Shown here: in pieces, positions 35,345-51,895 of the stretch
Layout: each line of letters opens with the position of its first letter
Position numbering within the stretch: position 1 is the stretch's first letter
Source: Heterobilharzia americana
Taxonomy: Eukaryota; Platyhelminthes; Trematoda; Strigeidida; Schistosomatidae
DNA length: 64,000 nt
Direction of reading: 5' to 3'
Assembly: GCA_944470555.2 (NCBI GenBank)
Contig: OX104127.1
Span: 113,240,741-113,304,740, forward strand
Notes under the pieces: model-generated
The model's input: the letters and a program-made list of their open reading frames with translations, nothing else
What the model was told of the DNA's origin: nothing
Databases searched by the model: none
Program-made: the position numbers and the translations under genes

Positions 35345-35485
35345 CATGATAGAGGTTGGATGACTTTGTGCCATTTTAATAGACTTTGAACCAGAGGTCC
35401 AGTAATTTGACCCAGTATAGGAAATCACAATTACTCACTGGGTGCAGGTACATTCAGCTGACGAGTCCCAGATAGAAGAGGCAGA
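35345..35485 (+). repeat. SM-alpha-like repeat, truncated in the hammerhead
   Basis: GGGTGCAGGTACATTCAG (about 35439-35456) leads into the core CTGACGAGTCCCAGATAG, after which the consensus is lost, so the GAAA strand and cleavage site are missing. The preceding TACTCACTG block is shared with the copies at 8.27 and 2.35 kb. A second weak tRNA-like promoter pair lies just downstream at about 35505-35560 (TGGCATTGAGGTAG and AGTTTGACTCCC). Confidence 0.6.
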
Positions 35486-35589
35486 CAACAACATAGTGAG
35501 TAACCGGATGGCATTGAGGTAGTCACATAGTAGTTTGTCTGTCAACAGGGGTCAGTCAGTTTGACTCCCAGTAACAACGGGAAGTTACA

Positions 35590-36880
35590 AGTATACATCA
35601 ATGAAATTTTCGAATCATTTCACTCATTGTTTCCCTAAATCATACAGGTGTTATCTGAAATTGGGTGTACTGAACTGAAACACAACAAGCAACACCGTAT
35701 AACAGAATAAAGTCATTTGAGAGCATATTTTATTTATATTTTTAATTTCTTTCATCATACTTCAAAACCAGTAGAAACAAAATTCTTGTATTAAGCATTA
35801 CTAGATCAAAGGACTTTCGGATAAACATAATTTAATCACCAGAGTGTAACCTATGCAGCCGTCTTGTCTTAGGCAATAACCAAAGCCTGCCGAAGAGTTC
35901 TGCAATGTGAACACGAATCTAAGCGATGCAACATTATGGTGAACTTTGTTTTGGTGTTGACAGTTTAAAGAAAGCAGACACCTGTGCATCTAAGTTTGAT
36001 GCTTGTTGGAGCCTACAACCGTAGAAAACCGGTGTTCCCTCGATGACTCAAATCTGATTTATTGTGTCTATAACAAACACTACAATGAGTCAAAGCAATC
36101 AAAATGTAGTCAGACAGTTGGTTTTTCCTAAAATGAAAACTGAAAAGAAATAAACATTTGAGAAAATATAGCAGTTTTATTGTAGTGATCTGAACTTAAG
36201 TCATCTAGTACTGAAGTCACAGTTACTACCGCTGAGTTAATAAGTTCTTCAACTGCATTGCTGAGTGATTTATGTTTGAAATTCTGGGTGGATATCAGTA
36301 CTCTCAAGGTTGTTGACACGTCCAGCTGGTAAGTGTTGATAAGCAAGAAACCAGGTTCCAAGGTTTTCAGCTGACTATTTTCAACCGCCTGCAGTCAGTC
36401 AAAATGCATTGAGATGCTGAACCACCTAGCTTGGTAACCACACAGCAGAATGAAAGGATGTTAAAATTCAGTCAGCATTCTAGATAAGATAGTATGAAAT
36501 TGGTTTTTATGCAGTGACAAATTAATGGAATTCTTGACGTCCACACAACTTCAACCAGAAATCTTTGTCAAATCCTCCGTTGAAGCCAAAAAGAGGATTG
36601 TCTTGGCTTTTCATAAAGAACGTCTCTAAGATTGCAAATAGACTGTTGAAGCCTTTCAGAAGCGCTTTATCTCACAAGCCTACAAAATGTCTTCATGTTA
36701 TTCAGTCTAAAAGACAATAGAGAAAGAAGACAAGCCCTAAAGTTATCCACAAAATGAAATGCACCAACTGCTGAAATCGCTTTGTGGAACTGAGCAGTGG
36801 TAATCTTAGTATCCATCTGCATGAATACCAACTAACAGCGAAGAATCGTGATATATATATATATATACACTAATATCAAT
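35590..36880. other. Unassigned DNA
   Basis: No gene was recognised. The 77-codon - strand frame at 36128-36361 has no motif I can name. Confidence 0.35.
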
Positions 36881-36884
36881 ACAT

Positions 36885-37265
36885 TAGACAGTTGTGGACA
36901 AGAATTCAATTGGGAAAATGTGGAAATCCTGGATCGAGGAAATACAAAGAATTATAGGCAATTTTTAGGAGCGTGGCTGTCAGGTCAGTAAGTGGTCAAA
37001 AAACACATTGACACTGACCGAATTCATAAACCAACAAGAGGCACAAGCAACAACAAGAAGGTTAACGTTCACGCCAGTACGGCAGCCAATAGAAATTTCT
37101 GAAGAAACAGTGATAAGATTTTAGCACAAACAAGCTACTAGGCAAATTGATGAGAAACTTTCATAGCTAACTTCTCTCTGAAGTTTGTGCTGACGGTATT
37201 TATTAAGAGTGACAGTGATAACTTAACGACTAAGCCATTCAGCACAGAGAACACAAAGCTACCAA
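36885..37265 (+). mobile_element. Penelope-like element, 3' end fragment
   Basis: The + strand reads CGQEFNWENVEILDRGNTKN followed by FLGAW, then in a broken frame a DTD.IH block and a tail with SLKFVLTVF. This is the same C-terminal region as at 3570-4000 but an independent, differently decayed copy. No endonuclease or RT remains upstream. Confidence 0.65.
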
Positions 37266-39895
37266 AATCAACCAGTTGAGCTAAAAATATTCTCCATCAT
37301 CCTAAAATCTACATTTCGCTATTTCTTAGGTTACATGCCTTTAGGCGGATGCGATCAGCGTTTCAAGAAGTCATAAGGAATTCTATTTTTTACCCTGAAC
37401 TTGGTATCATAACTTGATAACAATAAAACAACTTTCAATGTGATCCGTTCAACTGCTACAACCCACACTTTTTACCAATGAAACATTTGGAAGCCAAATA
37501 AATTGGAGTGTGCCAAAATGGATTAGAGAATTCATATACCATTCGACAAAATACCAACATGAATAAAGGCTAGAATTCTGTGTACACCGCATCAATAAAT
37601 AAAGTATATGCAGTTCTAATCTCGGTTAATTTGGATACAATAAACCAACCGATGGTAACTGATGTTACCCATAACAACAGTTAACAATAACTGCCAAATA
37701 AATAATGTTTCACTATGACGTAGGTAGATCAGAAACACCATCTGCAGAAAACGAGTTATTTAGGAAGTAGAGTAGTAGAAAATAAGGTAAACTAAACGAA
37801 ATTCACCTTCTACATTTCTATAATTATTAGTACAGGGGGATAACCTATGGTTGATCCAAATACACAAATTGCAGATGATAAAAGCTAAACATGAATGCAT
37901 AAGAAGCCTTCTGATCCTACTAAGAAAATACTACATTGTCATCAGTATTCAGATTAATCTTCCTTTCCTTTGTATGAAGAATATAATCTGATGCAGTGTA
38001 GAAGAACATACTACTTACAGCATAATGGGACAGAAACATTTTCACCTGTATATTCCCGTTTATGAACTTGAATAGACAAAGAATAACGATTTGAGGAACC
38101 ATGTTATGTCCTGTTGACTAACTTCATTCGACTGGAAAAATTATGTCCAAAACTCGTGTTGTAAGCACCTGATAACAGACTGGTGAAGCAAAATAATACT
38201 ATGCTATTCGGTTTCAGTTTTTGTTCTTTCTCGATTCTGATTCATAAAGCGGAGTTGGTGCATGCAAATGTTTTCAGTCATTCGTTTAACACTACTCATA
38301 AGTAGCTCAAGAGCATTTGGTGTTTACATTGCATCTCATTTGACAAAATGTCTTAAAATCCTAAAGGTAATAGTACTATTTCATAACATACCAAGTAGTA
38401 GTTGTAACTAATTGCCTCCGAATACGGTTTCCATAAAAATCAGGTATGGTCATCATCATATGAATTTCATTGTTTCTGGGTTCAGGGAGATTCAAAGTAG
38501 CTGAAGTTACTTCACACAACAGAAATAGGGACTACCACTATAGGGAACAAAAATAATAACACAATGAGAATTTATTCGGTAATAAAAATTTATATCCGAA
38601 TCCTCACAAATAAATAACAATGGATGATTTTAAAACAGTGATATATGCGTCTCTACTAAAGAATCATACCAGGAGGAAGTTTAAGATACTCAGCAATAAT
38701 AGTTGAGCACAAAGTAATCCGGTAAAAAAATCTCTCTAAATGAATTGCTTTTGGTAGCTGCACACTCGTGTCTATAGCTACAATAAGCAATTGGGTCTGT
38801 TACTGGCCATTAAGTAAACATTACTAGACAAAATGGGATATTTTAGGAGGAAATAATAAATCGTTTCCGGAGTTAAAAGGAGATTGTGCAACAATAGGAT
38901 GCATAGTAAAAATATGCAGTAGATCACGATGATGACTGGTAGAGTAAAAACTAGCAATAATACTGGTAAATAATAGTCAGGGTAAAATAAGGCGAAGATT
39001 TTTATGGAGAAATTGAGAATAACATGTAAAGACGCAGGGAAGTAAACTACAAAGTAAAAACGGAAAAAGTAATCAATCAACTTTAGTCAGATGAATACCA
39101 AACCAACGACAAAAATGAAGGGAAGATTACTACCAGAGCGAGACAGGAGATAAGACGTACCTATTCCTTACTACTGTTCACATGCTAGCATTATCACTAG
39201 GCCCGAAATTCCACCTTATTTCATCATCTGTTAATTACCTTCCTATTGAGAGTCTAATAAGCTAAACAAACCACCGTCCTCCAGTTTCTGTCAAGAGTCC
39301 AAAACAACAGAAATCAAATATTTTCAACTGTTGTCATTAGTATATTAATACAAACGGAACACTGAACATTTATTACCGAGAAAGCACAAATCTCCACTAA
39401 GGGACCCCATCACAAATAATAATTTGTTGTCAGTCTACCGCTATAAATATTCTGATATCATCCTCATGAAACAATTTGATTATGATCTAGAGGTATCATT
39501 CATACAGCAACACGGAAACAAATTCTCAAAAAAAGCTCTCCATGGACAACTCTACAAGTTGAGCAGAAATTGCTGAAACTCTTCAAAAGATGAAAAACGA
39601 ATCGGTTTTAGGTACTCTGCCAAACCACAGCTATCCCAGATACTCAAAATGATAAGTAGTGGTCTATTCACACACTTGAAATCGTCTGGCTGTGACCTTA
39701 GTTAGGTACACAAAATGGATGCTCCTCTCCATGCAATATTGGGTTTGAATAATTTCTTATACTAATCGTTTGATAAGTAAAAGAAAGGAATTCTTCTACC
39801 AATCAAAATTCAGATTAAAATGCATACTACATCTGGCTCATTCAATTTTGTCCACTCAAAAATAACTTCACTGTCTCTGAAAGAAAATGCTCTCT
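37266..39895. other. AT-rich DNA, no feature seen
   Basis: No gene or repeat family was recognised; the - strand 100-codon frame at 38778-39080 is hydrophobic by AT composition only. Confidence 0.4.
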
Positions 39896-39899
39896 TAAA

Positions 39900-40190
39900 A
39901 TATGGCTGAAGTTTTCTCAAATTTTTCACTAGCAGACACCATTCATTGTCTGCGCAATTGCATTGAACCTAAAAATCTAGTAGTGGGTATTCCAAATCAT
40001 TGTCATAACGAACTACTTCTACAAAGCATTTTTTATATGCAATTCGAATTCAGTAATAAGTTTTATTCACAAAATGATGAAGTACTAATCAGATCACCTT
40101 TTTTGTCGAACTGCTTTATGGCAAACTTAGAAACAAACGTACCTCATCCACTTATTGAGAATTCCCATTTATATATTATGTAATTTTAAT
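39900..40190 (+). mobile_element. Penelope-like RT fragment, adjacent to RTE copy A
   Basis: A 93-codon frame reads VFSNFSLADTI near its start, then LLLQSIFYMQFEFSNKFYSQ, then FLSNCFMANLETNVPHPLIE. This matches the Penelope-type RT segment that runs from the first palm strand (LFTNIPL-like) through the MGSPLGPLLA-like region to the conserved FM..LE. The central glycine-rich box has decayed (RSPFLSNCF). It is a third sequence type, distinct from the 6.3 and 27.5 kb fragments, and ends about 0.2 kb before the RTE copy. Confidence 0.65.
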
Positions 40191-40399
40191 GAATAAGACC
40201 TTTTTGGGAACAGTAAGAACTCGTTCTTGTTACAGTTTTAGCTTTGTGTCTATTCCTATGAATCTCGAGGATAACAAGTCTGATGAAGTGCTTTTAGAGG
40301 GTTTTCTTCCTTTTCGATTATTGTGTTTTCTAAGCGAATTCTTCCCATTCTAGTGTAGACAACCACTGAGTTTTAGTATATTTCATAACCTTGCCGTCA

Positions 40400-43500
<3,101 letters not shown>

Positions 43501-46500
43501 ATAATATAGGTGAGATTTTCTTCAGTCATGTTAGGGACAAGGGTCGCAAAAACGTCTTCCTAATACTAAGGATGGAATTGTCTGCTTGGATTTTTGTAAC
43601 CTCATTAATTTGTAAGAGCTAGGTTCTAACTACATTGGAAATGTCTGATTATATAAGGTAAATCACTTTCGTCAACTGTGACCACTGCCAACCATATGCA
43701 TCAAAACTGATCTTTTTGTAGATTCCAGTTTTTTTTATCTTCAAGCCATTAAGGTAGTTAGTGCTTTGGTTAACTTGCTGAGTTTTGTATCTGACATAAC
43801 TGTCTCCATGACAGCAGCTAAATCGGTAAATATGTATGAAAGTAGCGAGCCTCAGTAACTTGTCTTTCGTCTGAGTAAAACAACTCATTAGTCGGAAAAT
43901 GATAAACGAAACTTCACTGCATTAACTGTTGTCTTAACGGTTTCTGATAATCTCTAGAACAGATTCTCACTAAGTGTATTTCCGTTATATATGTTTTTCT
44001 GAATAATAATTTCTTTCAGACAACACCTACTTCGAGTTATCCACCCATTTCATTCTTGTACATGTTTCATATTCTTGATATCAGTAACTGTGAATTAACT
44101 ACAAACCAATATGTCTTTTCTTTTCATGAATAGGAATATTTTGCTATATTCACCACTTAAAAACACGTGTACGTAATATAAAACGTATGAAAATCTGTAT
44201 TAATGATAGCTTACTGTTTCTTTCGCTATGGAAGTATTATGACTTGCAGGTTCAGTGGACTATTTCGGATCATCAGTTAGAAAAGTAACAGGAAAGTTTA
44301 CTTATTGATGAACTGAGATTCTTTCATATGTTGTAAAAGTGTTGTTTCTTTGAAACATATTCATGTTTTTCGATGAATCTATAAAGCAAATCCCGTGTAA
44401 CGTAAATAACAGCTATTACTTCCTTGCAGTTGTCTCATACTTGGCCATTGCAGTACCCTGGGAAGTTATCTTTCAGCTGGAAATATATATAAAGAATTCC
44501 TGACCGTTTGACGAAGGTGTGTACACTTGCCAGTCTGGTGGAATGTGAGTGCATAAGCGGTTCAGTTGAGAAAAGAAGCTAACCGAATGGCTACGAAAGT
44601 TCAATGCATTCTCCTAGCTCGGCCAGTCGGCTTTGACTGTTGATATCAACTCTCAATATTGAATATGTATAAGGTGTGAAGTATTTGACTGAGAAAGTTA
44701 TTTACTGGTCTAACTTCAGTGGTCATGGCTACTTTCATCCAGATGGTTCATAACAGTAGCAAATTTCGATGATGACAGCCTACGTTTCTAATATACATAT
44801 CAAATCCTTTAAACTAGTTCGGTATCGGAAATTTTCTCAAAGCTTGAAGATACTCAATGGAGTAGTGGCAGCTGTTACATGAGTGCTGTACAAGTTAGGT
44901 GGCTTTTGATAGAAGGTGCATATCAATGGAGTGTATAGAAAATTATGGAGATAGTAGGATTATATATTGAAAGCAGTTGTTTTATCTAATGAAGTGACTG
45001 GATAAGTTTGTAATTATAGTACCAAATGTCCCTAGAGAATTTTTTTCAGCCTTGTATAGAAATGCCAGCACAATGCGTTAGGGTGAGATATGTACTTTTT
45101 GTTCCTTGTAAATGCTACGTGCTTTGATACCTAGCGGGAGGGAGATTTCTTCATTGGTTTCCTCAGAAATCCTTAGGATATGAAGTTTGAAGGTGGTTTG
45201 CTCCTAATTGGATTCTACCTGTCTGTTAATAAACTATGTTAATTATCTATGTGCCCATAAAATGAATGGTTAGTATCTGTTCGCATATTTATTACCTGTT
45301 TGCATAAACGAAATATCTCAGTCATTTTTAATATCCTCAATCGTGTGATGCAATAATTTAATGCGGTGAAGGGAAACTGATATCAGTAAGCGCACAAAGT
45401 TTAAAGCAGGCAAGCAGGAAATCGAATGTCCAGTATCATGATCAATAAACTAGGTTCATTTAGATCAAAAAGTCATTGTTGGATGTTTTTACTCATATGA
45501 ATGCGACCATGACAGTTACCGACGCCAACCACCAGTTTGTCACATTTATTCCAAATGCAAGAGTTCCAAAGAGAGAAACGCTGACAAACCGGTAGCCAGT
45601 GAAAGAATGTGTGTTTGCAGAAACGTGTTAAAAACTGATCTCCGTGGGCGAAATAGCTAACAATATAGTGCACCAGCTAAGAGAAGTGAAATAGCAAGGT
45701 ACCGAACGCCATGAGTTTCCAACTATTTACCTTCACAACCAAGTATAAAAACTGTTTTGCAATGTCATCCGAAACCCAGTGGTAAACCAAATTACACAAC
45801 TAATCAGTCGTTCCTAATTGGCTATCTGTATGACTTATGTAGTAAAAGCTACTACTACTGCTGCTGTTTAAATGTTGACAGATTACCTACCGGGATTTCT
45901 GACTAACATACTGCGCACACAGAAAAAATTAATGTTCTTATGTTGGAAGCTGATTTCTTTGTTATAAAAGAACAAGATTCTGTTTCACCTCAGGTTGTTG
46001 AACAACTACTATTCAGATTATTCTTCAGTAGCAGTTGATATTCAAGTTTTCCGGAATATCTTGGAAGATAGTTCAGTCCAGCTAGGCAGAGTAATAAAAA
46101 TGATTATCATTAGTTCCCTGCTCAAATACCTAGTCATCTTCAAACATGGTGTCTCACCTACCTCTACACAAAAGTGATTTGAAATTCCTGCAATAGGGCT
46201 TCGACAGCTTCATGCCTGTCTGCACTATCAGTTGTGATCTTATCTGGTCTTCATAAATAGTCTCTCCTTATCAGCCTCAATTTTATCCTGTGTGAATTAG
46301 ATCTTACAAATTCTAACAAAAATGGCACGGGAACTTCGGGAAATCTCATCTCGGAGAAAGTCATTAATAAGCATTAGACAGTAATTCAGCTAACGTCGTC
46401 ATTATGTGATGAATACCAACTTGAAATCAATAAATTTTCACAAACCTCCAAACTGAATTACTTCCAAGTGCTCATTAGTGACTTAACTCTTCGAAGTTCG

Positions 46501-46630
46501 AATGGAAATTAGTGGCCAGTGGGGCAAACTGATTTGGATGTAAGGGGACAGGCACTCAAAGATAGCACTTGTTAAACGTTGCGTTGTATCACAAACTGAC
46601 GAAGTGAGAAACTGCAGACTACTGAACTTC
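43501..46630. other. Unassigned DNA in the spacer between the inverted RTE copies
   Basis: No gene was recognised. A SINE-like 3' end occurs at about 46408-46440 (GAATACCAACTTGAAATC), matching the 3' end of the SINE at 46.6-46.8 kb and implying a second, headless copy. Confidence 0.4.
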
Positions 46631-46835
46631 AACTCAGTGGCTCGATGATAAAGTGCTGGCTTATGAGTTTGAAGGTCCTAAGTTTGACTCCTGCTGGGGT
46701 CATCAGGGCACGCTGCTGAGGGGCTCCATGCTAAGAGAAAATAAGTATCCAGTGTTCACAAGTTCTCAGTGGGTTGCTAACTGGTTTCAGTCTGTGGTGG
46801 ATACCAACTAGAAATCAATAAATCTTCACAAATCT
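46630..46835 (+). repeat. tRNA-derived SINE with degenerate hammerhead domain
   Basis: An A-box-like GTGGCTCGATGATAAAG (46638-46654) and a B-box AGTTTGACTCC (46681-46691) lie upstream of CTGCTGAGGGGCTCCATG (46712-46729), then AGAGAAAATAAG and CCAGTG. This follows the hammerhead order CTGAGGAG, loop, GAAA, cleavage strand. It then ends in GATACCAACTAGAAATC near 46800. The core has a substituted base in the GAGGA part and the cleavage site is lost. Confidence 0.6.
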
Positions 46836-49055
46836 CTGAAAGGAACAGCTTAGAAAGTCATAAATGCCAGTGTACAATAACATTCAATTGAACTAATCTA
46901 AGGATAAAAAGCTGGTGTATCATTATGATACATTTTAGTTGATGATTTTCACAAGATAGTAAGGGATTTAAAGTAGTGATTATGTTAAAGGTGGAAAATA
47001 CCTGCCCAATTCAGTAGTTATTTTTTGCCAGGCTGCCTCTATACTGGTGTGAACAGAAAGTGGATATAAATCAGAGAAGTAAGGGAACTTGTGAGATAAC
47101 AAAAACTATTGAATCCAGGATAATGTCACGATTATCAAATTATCATGTAATGTAACCTAGACGACTCTCTAATGTTTTTGATAGTTACTTGTCAAGGTAG
47201 CTTTATGTTATGTAAAAGTAGGAATGAAAAACTCAAGTGGACGTTGTTTATATCTCCCACTGTATTTCGTAACAGTATTCTGTGCGATTTAACAATAAAT
47301 TTCAGGAGTATCAAAATTAATGTACTACTTAAAATTTACTGTTAGTTTAGTCATTTGTTCAATGTGGTTCAGTCGAAAATTTGACGAATGTTGTAAACAG
47401 TTCCGTCAAAAGTTTGCATTAAATGTATCTGATTTAATCACATAGTTCGGAAAATGAGTTAGAATACATTGTGATGCTATTTGATCAAGTGGATCACCAG
47501 TGCTGATTCTTGAAAGACTATAGGATATTTTTTATGAATTATAAACATCCAGGCCATAGTTCTTATGAATCTCCTGAAAGAAGTTGAGCATCAGATCAGG
47601 TTTAATCATCACATAAGTAAGTTTTAATGTAATTCCAGCTGTGAGAACACAATACAACTAAGTACTTCCGGAGTGTTTAGGATCACTGCAAAACCTAACC
47701 GACTTAAAGCCTTAAACTCTTCGACTTTGCTAACTTGAGAATACAGAATCCCTTCACAATTATTTCAAGCCTAAGTATTTTACACATACCTTTCCTCTAA
47801 CCAATAAAAACATAATAAGAGCACCTGGGTTTGAAGGGTTTGATACATTCTTTAGATTTGATTGGTTCTTATTCAAACAGGCTTGTAGACGTTAGTTGTT
47901 ATAAGCTGGTTATTAGTCCTGCATAAGGAACAAACTTCTTATTGGTGAATCAAAAGAATAAGGTGTTCAGGTGAATCAGTTCAAACCTAATGGCCATCCT
48001 CCTAGTCCATCACAGAAATTAAAGCGGAATTTTAGCAAATAATAATTTTATATACCGATTTGGAATGAATTAAACTGCTGGAATTTTCTTGCTTTGCATT
48101 TTATGGGAATACAGAACTACTAGAGCAATCCAGTTTCATCCTGTGTGAATTACATCATACAAGTTTAATGAGCATGATATGCTGGTAAAATTCTAACAGG
48201 TAGATGAACAAATAAATAGTGATCAAAGCAACAACAGATTTTTGACGAAAAGCAAAACTTGGTGAGTTTCGAAATTTCGTCAAGTTTCAAGAAGTGACTG
48301 ATCCATAATGCGTTTGGGATATGAAATCGTTAGATTACCTTATGTACATGAATGACGTAATGAAAAAAGAATAGCGAAGCGGAACAGGGTTTGCTAAAAT
48401 ATGAAAGTGGTATATAGCTAGCTGTTAGTGAATGAATAAAGAGAACAGATCAAAACAATAAAATCTGATCATATCTCTCTGAAATACGCTTCTAATATGC
48501 ATTATTCACACTACTGCAAATGTGAACAGGAAAACATTTTAATGCTAAATGTGTTTGCTGTCAAAATGGTGAGTATAGGATGAAATACTTCTGATGTTGG
48601 CATAGCTGATGCTTTAATTATTGCGTTGTTGACGCCTCTGATTTCATGAACATATGAACCAGTCATCAGTGTTTAACTATCTTAACTGTCCAGGCTTTAG
48701 TGCTAAGCACTGACTAGATTACAATAATGAAGTTTCACAGTGTGACGCCTAGGCAAATTAGCCCAAAAATACTGTGCACTTTATTTTGTATTTAGAGGCA
48801 GTAGGCAGGATGTTCTGGATCTAGGTTTCATACTAGTTGTCACTCATCAGCGAGATATATATGCAACCATAGGGAAACTTTTTTTCTCTCTATGATGATG
48901 TTATGAGTTTCATGACACTGAGAGCTTTTTCATTCATTATTACTTCGATAACTTGCAGTGTTCTAATAACTCATTCTATTCACCAGTCCATAGAATGAAT
49001 TCCCAGTTATAAATCAGAACCTTTTTGGTTTTGTATTGACTGTCTAAAAAATCCA
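46836..49055. other. AT-rich DNA, no feature seen
   Basis: No gene or repeat family was recognised. Confidence 0.4.
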
Positions 49056-49059
49056 TGAG

Positions 49060-51895
49060 ACCTTCACACTGATTTCGGATTAATAAAAGCTTGTCTTGGG
49101 TTTCCGATTCGGATGCTCCGACGTCCTCATTTGTGCCAACTATAGTTGAAACGAAGCCGCCTTGCCTGGGTAGGTGAAAGAGACTACTTCTTTTAAGTTT
49201 CTAACGTTGATGGTGACTGATGCCTGTTGTTGTTGGTTAGGTATCTTCATCACCTCTGTCTTGTCCACGTTCACCTAAAGTCCCATCTTCGCTGCCCTGC
49301 CTCTTCTGTCAACTTGTTAGTTTGCGCCTGTAGATCTTCAAGTTTGTGTGACATCAGACACAAGTCATTGGTGAAATCCAAATCTTCCGGGCTCTTTGCA
49401 TCGGTTCAGCCAGCGTATGCCCATCTTCTCACAGCTCCTCACGATTTGCTGCATGATCCAGTCAACCGCAATCAGGAAGATCAAAGGTGTGGATAGTAGG
49501 TGGCAGCCTTGTCTTACTCCTGTCTCCACTTCAAAGGCATCACTGAGCTTCCCACTGTGAATTACTTGGCATGTAGCATCATGTAGCATATAGTTGTTGA
49601 ATGAGGTTGATAAAGGTTTGTGGCACTGAAACCGTAGTTTTGAAGGAGGCAGCTGCCTGCCAACTTACCTCTCGGTTGACGTTGTCGAAGGCTTTTTCAA
49701 AATGGACGAAGTTGGGGTAGAGAGTTGACTGCCACTCTATACTCTGTTCTACGATGATGTGTAGCGTAGCGTTGCAATTTGATCTGCACATGATTTGTTT
49801 TTCTTGGAGTCAACTAGCCAGCCAGCCAGCCAGCCAGCCGGCCGGCCTGTTTGAGTCGTAGTTTCGAATCCAGAGCAGTTTTACCACTCTCCAGGTTGAT
49901 GTAGCCCAATATTTTGCCTAGGGTGGACAGGGACGGGTCATGATTCTGCGCCGGTCCTTGTAAAGCCTTACTCCTCCCTTCTTTGGAGGTTTGACAAGGT
50001 AGCCCTTCTTCCAATAAATCAGCAGCTTCCTTTCCTTCCTTCCTTCCTTCCTTCCTTGCAAACCTTGTGCAGTAGTGGTGTGTGTGTCCGCTGTCGTCTC
50101 TGCGTCCGTTTTCAGTGCTTCTGGTGGGATTCCATCTGGTCCTCCTGAATTTCAGCGACTTTATGGCGTTCAGGACTTCACTTTGTCAGAGGGCCTGTGT
50201 TCACTGGTTATTCTGTGCCTGGGATGCTGATGGTATTTCTGAACGAATTGCAGGTGGTGGTCGATTCAAGAGCTTTTCGGAGTGGTCAGCTCATCGTTTT
50301 CTAGTTCCTCCTCTTAACTAACTAGGCTTCATACTTCAACTATCTTTCATTGTTTTCATCTGAGTTGATCTCTTCCCAGATAGTGGGTTACCTGGTTGTT
50401 TAATATAATGTTGTATGGTCTCCTACCACCAGCCTCCAGCTTGTTCTGCTTTACTTGCCAATGTGTCGGAGAAGTGTGTTTTGTCTTTGCGCGCACTCTT
50501 CTTCACTTTTTTGACCAGTGTAGTGTCTTATACGTTGTACTGTGTTCTACTTTTTGTCGTACATACTTTCACTGGTTCATCTTCTGCTTCACCATTTTCT
50601 TCTTCTCCGTCAGCTCCAATGTATTCGTCGAGATCCATTCATCGTCCTGTCTTGTTTCCTCTTCCTTCCTAATACGGTTATGCAAGTTTCTTTCCACATA
50701 GCTTACGAAAAGTTCCAGTGTTCTTCAACGCCTAATCCTCCAGAGATGTTGCTCAATATCTCCCATTTTGTTCTCATGGCTGACTGATGTGAGAATGTGC
50801 TTTGTAGTTTCCTCCCTCAGTTCAGTATCTGGGTGTTGAACTCGAACTGTGGTCTATCGTTAACTTCTTTCAAGGCTTTCAACTTGATTTGGAATGTTCC
50901 TTGCACTAGACAGTGGGTGATCTGAATCTATATCTGCTCCCCTTCTTGATCTTGTGTCTAGTTGGCTGCGTCTTCATCTCCACTTTCTTCACATTGAGAT
51001 GAAGTCGATCTGATTTTTAGTATATCCATCTTCTGAGATCAAATCCATGCTGCTTTGTGAATATCTCTGTGCTTTTGCACACTACATCCAATCATCAGAT
51101 CGTTGAATGCACAAAATTCTGCAAACAATTCGCCATTCTCGTTCATTTCACCGAATGCTTCTTGACCCACGGTTAGTTCTCTTCCTGTGTTGTTTCGCAT
51201 TCATGGCACCACACGCATTAGAATTTTGATGTCGCGAACTTAGGTCTTGTCCAGTGTCTGTAGAATTCTTCCTTCTTCTCTTGATTTGCATTATTTAAGG
51301 TGCGTAGCTTTGGCGTTGCATGATTGTGACCTTCCTTCCTTTTGAGTTGAACCTTGCTGTCATGATCCCGGAGAAGACTGGTTCCTACTGCATAAGAGAC
51401 AGCCTTCGATGCTCTTAGAGACATTAAGACATTCACACCCTCTGTGTGAACGTTGTTGTCATCTGGGTGACAATATCGGAGTACATTGTTGACTCTGCAG
51501 TTGACAGTTTAAGAGTCCACTCCCATTCCATCTGCTTTCGCAGATTCCAAGCACTTCCATGTCATAACTCCTCATCTCTTCTGCAATCTGGTCAGCCTTG
51601 CTAGGTTCAAAGTCATGCTGACATTGCATGTCCCTATTCTTACTTTCGCTTTCATTGAGAGAGAGAATACGCATCGGCTAATTGGCTTCCCGAAGGCTTT
51701 CGCCAACCGGTGTCATTTCGCCTCTCCGATTCCAGCGTGGAATAAGTTTTTTCATTACATATTTTGTCTGTGCCTTGAAGTGTCTTTAGGGATTGGATTG
51801 GTTTTCCAGGGTAGGGTTGCTAGCCCTATGCCCAACCTCCCCTCTTTATCCGGGCTTAGGACCGGCTAGTAACTAGTGAACTAGTTAACCAGGCT
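49060..51895 (-). mobile_element. RTE-clade (SR2-like) retrotransposon copy B, inactive, inverted partner of copy A
   Basis: On the - strand a 5' leader (51895-51780) is followed by an endonuclease block EEMRSYDMEVLGICESRWNG (about 51565-51510). A better kept endonuclease follows than in copy A, then the RT with the same FTND-mutated catalytic motif and the same stops as copy A. The 3' end is truncated near 49060. Within 49175-51051 it matches copy A almost base for base (three differences plus the microsatellite noticed). Outside, both flanks are homologous but clearly diverged, and the 3' flank is closer in wording to the 25.2 kb copy. Confidence 0.88.

Noticed and set aside
49060..51895. 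Copies A and B as two independent recent RTE insertions
   Set aside because: They share the same stops and the FTND defect in the middle, which independent insertions would not, while their flanks differ.
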